Source of the DNA: Gordonia sp049847105
GTDB lineage: Bacteria > Actinomycetota > Actinomycetes > Mycobacteriales > Mycobacteriaceae
Reading direction: 5' to 3'
Assembly (NCBI RefSeq): GCF_049847105.1
Contig: NZ_JBNCNS010000005.1
Location: 62,001 to 126,000, forward strand
Length of the DNA stretch: 64,000 nucleotides
Position numbers and translations under genes: made by a program. This document shows positions 60,613 to 64,000 of this stretch, in pieces. Under the pieces are notes generated by a model that ran no database searches, was not told the DNA's origin, and saw only the letters and a program-made list of their open reading frames with translations. The first letter of the stretch is position 1. Each line of letters begins with the position of its first letter.

Positions 60613-60815
60613 GATGCACTCCGATCAAGGATGCGGGCGAGACCCCTGTGAAACTCGATCGCTTCGGCGGGCAGCATGATCGGGTGCGCGACCTCTTCGC
60701 TGAGCTTGAACAGGTGAACAGCACGATTGGCGCCGTCCGTGATGACCGTGCTCGTGCTGTCGTATCGGTCGGCCTCCGTCAGCCACGCGCGGGCACGGGT
60801 TTCGATGTCACTCAT
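60609..60815 (-). CDS. 68-aa phage hypothetical protein
   Basis: Reads MSDIETRARAWLTEADRYDS and so on, with a helical C-terminus. The segment LTEADRYDSTSTVITDGANR recurs among small actinophage proteins as I recall. Overlaps the genes on both sides by 4 nt. Confidence 0.7.
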   Translation of the reverse strand: MSDIETRARAWLTEADRYDSTSTVITDGANRAVHLFKLSEEVAHPIMLPAEAIEFHRGLARILDRSAS

Positions 60816-61117
60816 GACAGTTCCTCGCTCGGGTAGATGAGACGGGATAGGTCATAGAGGAGGTCGTCAACGGGTCCTGCCGCGTACACGTCGCCGCAGT
60901 CTTGAGACTCGTAGGCCTTCCATTGCCGCGCCGACTCGATGAGAGGGTGCAGTGGCGCCAGAGCCTCACGGGCAGCGGCGACGGCCAGGACTGCGGGACC
61001 GTTCGATTCCACATCCCGCAACCACGACCAAGTCGCCACATCCTCGTTTGCGTCATGCGCGTAGTAGCGGTCGCGCCACGCTCGTTGTGCCGCTTCCACA
61101 GCAGGGTCACTCGCCAT
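60812..61117 (-). CDS. 101-aa phage hypothetical protein
   Basis: Starts MASDPAVEAAQRAWRDRYYA. The predicted fold is mostly helical, with AREALAPLHPLIESARQ. No family is recognised. ATGA overlap downstream, 11-nt overlap with the preceding gene. Confidence 0.7.
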   Translation of the reverse strand: MASDPAVEAAQRAWRDRYYAHDANEDVATWSWLRDVESNGPAVLAVAAAREALAPLHPLIESARQWKAYESQDCGDVYAAGPVDDLLYDLSRLIYPSEELS

Positions 61118-61454
61118 GGTTGCCTCCCGACTCGGCGTGACGGGCAGCAGCGAGGAGAGCGGCGGCGAACGCCGCGTGGTCCTCGGCAGCCTTCGACTCC
61201 TCGCCGTTGCCGCGACGTGCGGACGCGAATGGAACCGATCCGTTGACGCCCACGGACCAGTTGAGGTAGCCGGGATCGCTGTGCGAGCGAGTCGACGCCC
61301 ACCGACCACGCTCGTTCGGCTCGGGCAGCTTCACGATTTCGTAGCCCTCGCGTCGGAGTTCGCGCACGATCGCATGCGCAGTGGCGTCTTTCGCGCCCTC
61401 CTGACGGACTCCCGGTAACACGCTGGCGATGACCTGTTCTGGTGTGTCACTCAT
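61107..61454 (-). CDS. 115-aa phage hypothetical protein
   Basis: Starts MSDTPEQVIASVLPGVRQEG at 61454, chosen because the ATG overlaps the upstream stop (ATGA); the frame upstream has no support. Contains AHAIVRELRREGYEIVKLP, a winged-helix-like segment seen in small phage proteins. Function unknown. Confidence 0.7.
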   Translation of the reverse strand: MSDTPEQVIASVLPGVRQEGAKDATAHAIVRELRREGYEIVKLPEPNERGRWASTRSHSDPGYLNWSVGVNGSVPFASARRGNGEESKAAEDHAAFAAALLAAARHAESGGNHGE

Positions 61455-62212
61455 GCTTGCCCCTTGTTGTCGAGAGCGAGGAGACCGCGTGCGTGGAGGG
61501 CTTGTGCGATCTCCTCGAAGGCGTTGTATCCCCATGACGCTTTCCTGTACACATCCGCTGCCGTGCGTGCCGCCTCCTCGATGACCTTCTCGGCTTCGCT
61601 GTCTCGGGTAGCGGACTGCTCAAGACGATCAGCCTCGGCGCGGAGGGCTCCCACAACTTCCGCAGCCTCGGCGAGGCTGGCCTTGTGCGGGTACTTGTCC
61701 ACCACTTCCAGGGCGAACCGATAGTGCTCGGGTGTGGGGTTGGTGGCATCAGTGGTGGGGAGTTCGTCCTCCGCCTGCATCGCGCGGCGGTACCAAGAAT
61801 CGCGGTCACTACGTGCTTCGTCTCGTTCGGCCACCACACGACGAGCAGCGTCCGGCGTATGGCATTCCGCCTCGGGGTGCGCGCCGAGAATGCGCCGCGT
61901 CTCCTGCATCTCGGAAAGGTGATTCCAGGCCTCGGACATCCACTCGTCGCGCCACCAGGCCTGCTCGGCGAACAGCCATGCGGCGACGTCCCGTAGTTCT
62001 GCGATGGTGGCGGCATCCGCATCACGCTGGGCGGTCAGAGCATCCCGCTCCCCCATGTACCGGTCGGCCTGCTTCGCCAACCGATCCAAACCCGCATCCT
62101 TCCCAGCAATCTCCGCACGAGCCTGCGCGAGGAGACGCGCATCCACCAGCGTGTACTCACGCCCATACCCGTCCGTCATGGTGGTCGCCAAGATCATCGG
62201 CTTGTCAGGCAT
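61451..62212 (-). CDS. 253-aa coiled-coil phage protein
   Basis: Long Ala/Glu/Arg-rich helical protein with heptad-like stretches (RAEIAGKDAGLDRLAKQADR, ALRAEADRLEQSATRDSEAE). It has no catalytic motif. Possibly a structural or DNA-replication accessory factor; this is not evident from sequence. Starts at the ATG overlapping the upstream TGA by one base. Confidence 0.78.
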   Translation of the reverse strand: MPDKPMILATTMTDGYGREYTLVDARLLAQARAEIAGKDAGLDRLAKQADRYMGERDALTAQRDADAATIAELRDVAAWLFAEQAWWRDEWMSEAWNHLSEMQETRRILGAHPEAECHTPDAARRVVAERDEARSDRDSWYRRAMQAEDELPTTDATNPTPEHYRFALEVVDKYPHKASLAEAAEVVGALRAEADRLEQSATRDSEAEKVIEEAARTAADVYRKASWGYNAFEEIAQALHARGLLALDNKGQA

Positions 62213-62532
62213 CAGTACAGCGCCCCGATCTTGGCGACCTGGCCGGCGCGGTCACGGACGACGATCCGCCACGGCACAACGAGGTACGCCGCGATGTCGC
62301 CGGAGCTGTCGAGCAGAGCGTCCGTCAACCCGTCGGTTGTGGCCAGGCGCAGTTCGTACTGGGCTTCGATGGCGTTGAGCGCACCAGCCTTGCGGCTGTA
62401 TCCCTCACCGCTGCCGAGGATCTGCCCGTTCTTCGACTTGCACCGCCACCGCCAGTCCAGGCCAGCCGGGTACACCTCGATCGTGCCTCTGCAGTCCGCT
62501 GCCATCGTCGGCGGATTCTCGAAATCAATCAC
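62212..62532 (-). CDS. YegP/DUF1508-like small protein
   Basis: GTG start at 62532 with AAGGAG 7 nt upstream. The segment WRCKSKNGQILGSGEGYSRK followed by AGALNAIEA is the DUF1508 (YegP) repeat, here followed by ~45 extra residues. Seen in phages and chromosomes; biochemical role unknown. Confidence 0.75.
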   Translation of the reverse strand: MIDFENPPTMAADCRGTIEVYPAGLDWRWRCKSKNGQILGSGEGYSRKAGALNAIEAQYELRLATTDGLTDALLDSSGDIAAYLVVPWRIVVRDRAGQVAKIGALY

Positions 62533-62693
62533 TGTTCGTCTCCTTCGTCTCTGGTCCGTGCCACACACGGAAGTCTTTTCGGCTCACCATTGATCGGATT
62601 GGTGCACAGCTCCCCATCCCTGGCCCCACACTCCGGGCACACCCGGAAGATGCTGTCCCACTCCAAATACGGGCGAGGAATATCAGCCGACAT
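62529..62693 (-). CDS. 54-aa zinc-finger-like phage protein
   Basis: MSADIPRPYLEWDSIFRVCP then ECGARDGELC and a later Cys (LPCVAR), giving C-X2-C...C...C. It overlaps both neighbours. A short partner of the adjacent HNH protein is conceivable. Confidence 0.7.
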   Translation of the reverse strand: MSADIPRPYLEWDSIFRVCPECGARDGELCTNPINGEPKRLPCVARTRDEGDEQ

Positions 62694-63042
62694 CAGCCAC
62701 CGCCGGAGGCTCAAACCCGCCATCGTCGTCCAACCAGCGTTGACGGCCACGCCACAACACCGGCTCCTCCACCGGCCTCCCCCACTGAGACACCAACCAG
62801 CCCAACGCCTTCGCCTCACGACGATTCGTCTCAATGTGCAGATGACACAACCCGCAGATGTACAAACCGTTCGACGCGTGGTTGGTGTCGATGCGGCGTG
62901 TCCCCCCAGCACCCCGTGGCCGGCGGTGATGGAACTGTTCGCCGTGCATGGAGCAGATGCCGTCGACCATCACTTCGCACATGCCGGATGAGCGGGCAAG
63001 GATGAGGTCTTTCACCGCCGGGGTGAAACCCGTGTACCTCAT
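62683..63042 (-). CDS. HNH endonuclease-like phage protein
   Basis: A 119-aa protein with Cys22, Cys30, His38-His39, Asn58, Cys63, Cys66 and His67/His69 arranged as an HNH/zinc site (CEVMVDGICSMHGEQFHHRR, then NGLYICGLCHLHIET). Phage HNH proteins of this type can be packaging-associated nickases or homing-type. It is placed in the early operon rather than next to a terminase, so a different role is likely. Confidence 0.8.
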   Translation of the reverse strand: MRYTGFTPAVKDLILARSSGMCEVMVDGICSMHGEQFHHRRPRGAGGTRRIDTNHASNGLYICGLCHLHIETNRREAKALGWLVSQWGRPVEEPVLWRGRQRWLDDDGGFEPPAVADVG

Positions 63043-63629
63043 GACGCCACCTCGGCGCGCGCAACAATCGCCTCCAGGCGGCGACGCTTCCCCGCCGACC
63101 AGCGATCCCCGAACACCTCGCCAGCACACACACCCTGCGGATACTCCTGACCCAACGTCCAGATCGCGCAATCCACCAACCCCGGGCATCGACGACACTC
63201 GCGGGCAGCACGGGTTTGCGTCATCGGATCTTCCGACAACCACTCGTCCCGGCCGCCGCACACAATGTTGTCGCGCCACCCTGTGCGGCGTTCCGGAATG
63301 CGGATCGGCACAACCGTTTCCTGCGGCGTGTACGCTCGCCGATTCGCAGCCCGCGCACAGGTGCAGCAGCGGCGATCCCCGTTCGCCAAGATGCGGGTGT
63401 TCTCCGGTGTGTACTCGTGCCCGTTGCGGCAGTGCGTCTTCGGCTGCGAGGTCAGCCCCTGACGCTTTCGCGCCCGCCGCTGCCGCGCTTCATCCGCACA
63501 GCAGATTTTGCATCGGTACTCGACATGACCTGCACTGACCTTGTTGATGACGTACACGTTGTCCGGTGTTTTCGGGTGGCCGTTGCGGCAGTGCGTTGAT
63601 GGGGGTCTGCCGCCCTTATTGCTTGTCAT
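63039..63629 (-). CDS. Fusion of two zinc knuckles and a WhiB-like domain
   Basis: A 196-aa protein with two copies of a CRNGH...N...C-X2-C knuckle (HCRNGHPKTPDNVYVI with CKIC at 40-43; HCRNGHEYTPENTRIL with CCTC at 88-91) followed by a WhiB-type domain. In that domain Cys124, Cys145, Cys148 and Cys154 form C-X20-C-X2-C-X5-C, the 4Fe-4S ligands of WhiB. The usual GVWGG turn is altered to GVCAGEVFG. A redox or NO-sensing DNA-binding phage regulator is inferred. Confidence 0.8.
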   Translation of the reverse strand: MTSNKGGRPPSTHCRNGHPKTPDNVYVINKVSAGHVEYRCKICCADEARQRRARKRQGLTSQPKTHCRNGHEYTPENTRILANGDRRCCTCARAANRRAYTPQETVVPIRIPERRTGWRDNIVCGGRDEWLSEDPMTQTRAARECRRCPGLVDCAIWTLGQEYPQGVCAGEVFGDRWSAGKRRRLEAIVARAEVAS

Positions 63630-63907
63630 GACGCCTCCGGCAGTTCGCGGCGCAGGTCGCGGCGCTCCCGCTCCGACAAGCCGCCCCACACCCCGAACCG
63701 TTCACCGTTGTCCAACGCAAACTGCAAGCACTGGTCTCTGAAATCGCATCGCGCGCACACAGCTTTCGCGGCGCGTGTCGACTCCCCCTTCTCCGGGAAG
63801 AACGCTTCCGGATCGGTGGATGCACACGGCCCGTACCGCATCCACTCCGGCTGGTCGGCGAGTGAGGCGAAAAAGTCGGTGGACTGTGCTTCCCGCGACC
63901 GCGTCAT
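63626..63907 (-). CDS. WhiB family iron-sulphur transcription factor
   Basis: A 93-aa phage WhiB with Cys28, Cys51, Cys54 and Cys60 (C-X22-C-X2-C-X5-C) and the GVWGG turn at residues 72-76 followed by basic residues (ERERRDLRREL). The translation overlap with the next gene is ATGA. Phage WhiB proteins are known to interfere with host WhiB2 and septation; that is only a family precedent here. Confidence 0.92.
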   Translation of the reverse strand: MTRSREAQSTDFFASLADQPEWMRYGPCASTDPEAFFPEKGESTRAAKAVCARCDFRDQCLQFALDNGERFGVWGGLSERERRDLRRELPEAS

Positions 63908-64000
63908 ACCCGTCCCGCGTAGGACGTGTGCTTTGGTGTGGTCCTCGTCGGCGGTTGTGCGGGTGTGCCGTTCGCTGGAGGCTTTGAAGGTGACGGTGCG
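63904..64000 (-). CDS. Possible next early gene, 3' end only
   Basis: One minus-strand frame stays open from the window edge and ends in a TGA overlapping the WhiB ATG, matching the operon's overlap style. The translated end is Pro/Thr-rich (APSPSKPPANGTPAQPPTRT). Too short to be certain. Confidence 0.35.
   Translation of the reverse strand, partial: APSPSKPPANGTPAQPPTRTTPKHTSYAGRV

Larger units (their letters stand above)
57729..64000. mobile_element. Left end of an integrated phage-like element (prophage), continues past window
   Basis: Begins with the tRNA-Gly fragment and tyrosine integrase, then a leftward string of short overlapping genes typical of actinophage early regions (methyltransferase, HNH, WhiB, zinc knuckles, coiled coil). 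No structural or lysis genes are inside the window, so phage versus satellite or integrative element is undecided. The right junction should hold an intact tRNA-Gly(TCC). Confidence 0.85.

Noticed and set aside
62694..62912. N-terminal extension of the 54-aa zinc-finger-like protein
   Set aside because: Lies antisense-free but in a second frame of the HNH gene, with Arg/Trp-rich shadow composition; the ATG at 62693 fits the overlap pattern.

Overview
The window is high-GC actinobacterial DNA from the Mycobacteriales, most likely Gordonia or a close relative. The evidence is a single-chain type I fatty acid synthase with a separate AcpS, lipoprotein L,D-transpeptidases, Orn, truncated haemoglobin O and a mycothiol-type DsbA. 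The gene order also follows, as I recall it, the M. tuberculosis blocks fas-acpS-bcp-Rv2520c-ldtB, orn-Rv2509 and Rv2478c-Rv2464c. The genus is an inference. No rRNA or CRISPR array is visible.

Layout. 1-9730: end of fas, acpS, tetR, bcp, a DUF3618 protein, two paralogous L,D-transpeptidase lipoproteins flanking tRNA-Lys, and an acyl-CoA dehydrogenase. 9750-13975: a leftward cluster of Tat-exported flavin amine oxidase, TetR and Tat-exported ceramidase, with a palindromic operator in front; it could be a sphingoid-base catabolic unit. 14252-20090: a 53-aa lysine-rich protein, a threonine aldolase-type PLP enzyme, tRNA-His, orn, an SDR, and padR-fadH. 20162-27333: a permease, an ABC exporter, a 43-aa Pro/Arg/Trp-rich peptide, an NO-response unit (nsrR-hmp-small membrane protein), and a uracil/xanthine permease. 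27425-42916: tRNA-Arg, a CopD-CtaG fusion, an SSB, ettA, NAD-glutamate dehydrogenase, a molybdopterin oxidoreductase relic, a thioesterase, a GH13 alpha-glucosidase with a 196-residue acidic tail, glbO, HNH and DUF5130 genes.

42997-43130 is a poly-G/N assembly scar. 43146-53028: dctA divergent from a DcuSR-type two-component system, pepN, a mycothiol-linked DsbA protein, an M48 peptidase, rpiB, a Nei/Fpg glycosylase and a 44-aa protein. 53125-57634: a serine hydrolase, a decayed sthA pseudogene, a third L,D-transpeptidase, a secreted lipase and a small zinc ribbon.

From 57729 to the right edge lies the left end of an integrated phage-like element. It begins with a 3' fragment of tRNA-Gly(TCC) (attL), followed by a tyrosine integrase and a leftward operon of about thirteen small overlapping early genes. 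These include a truncated C5-methyltransferase, an HNH protein, a zinc-knuckle/WhiB fusion and a canonical WhiB. The right end, with the expected intact tRNA-Gly, is outside the window.

The most unusual items are the ceramidase/amine-oxidase/TetR unit, an LdtB orthologue with Asn in place of the conserved active-site His352, two gene relics readable only by joining frames, several tiny genes with good ribosome sites, and the phage WhiB fusion.
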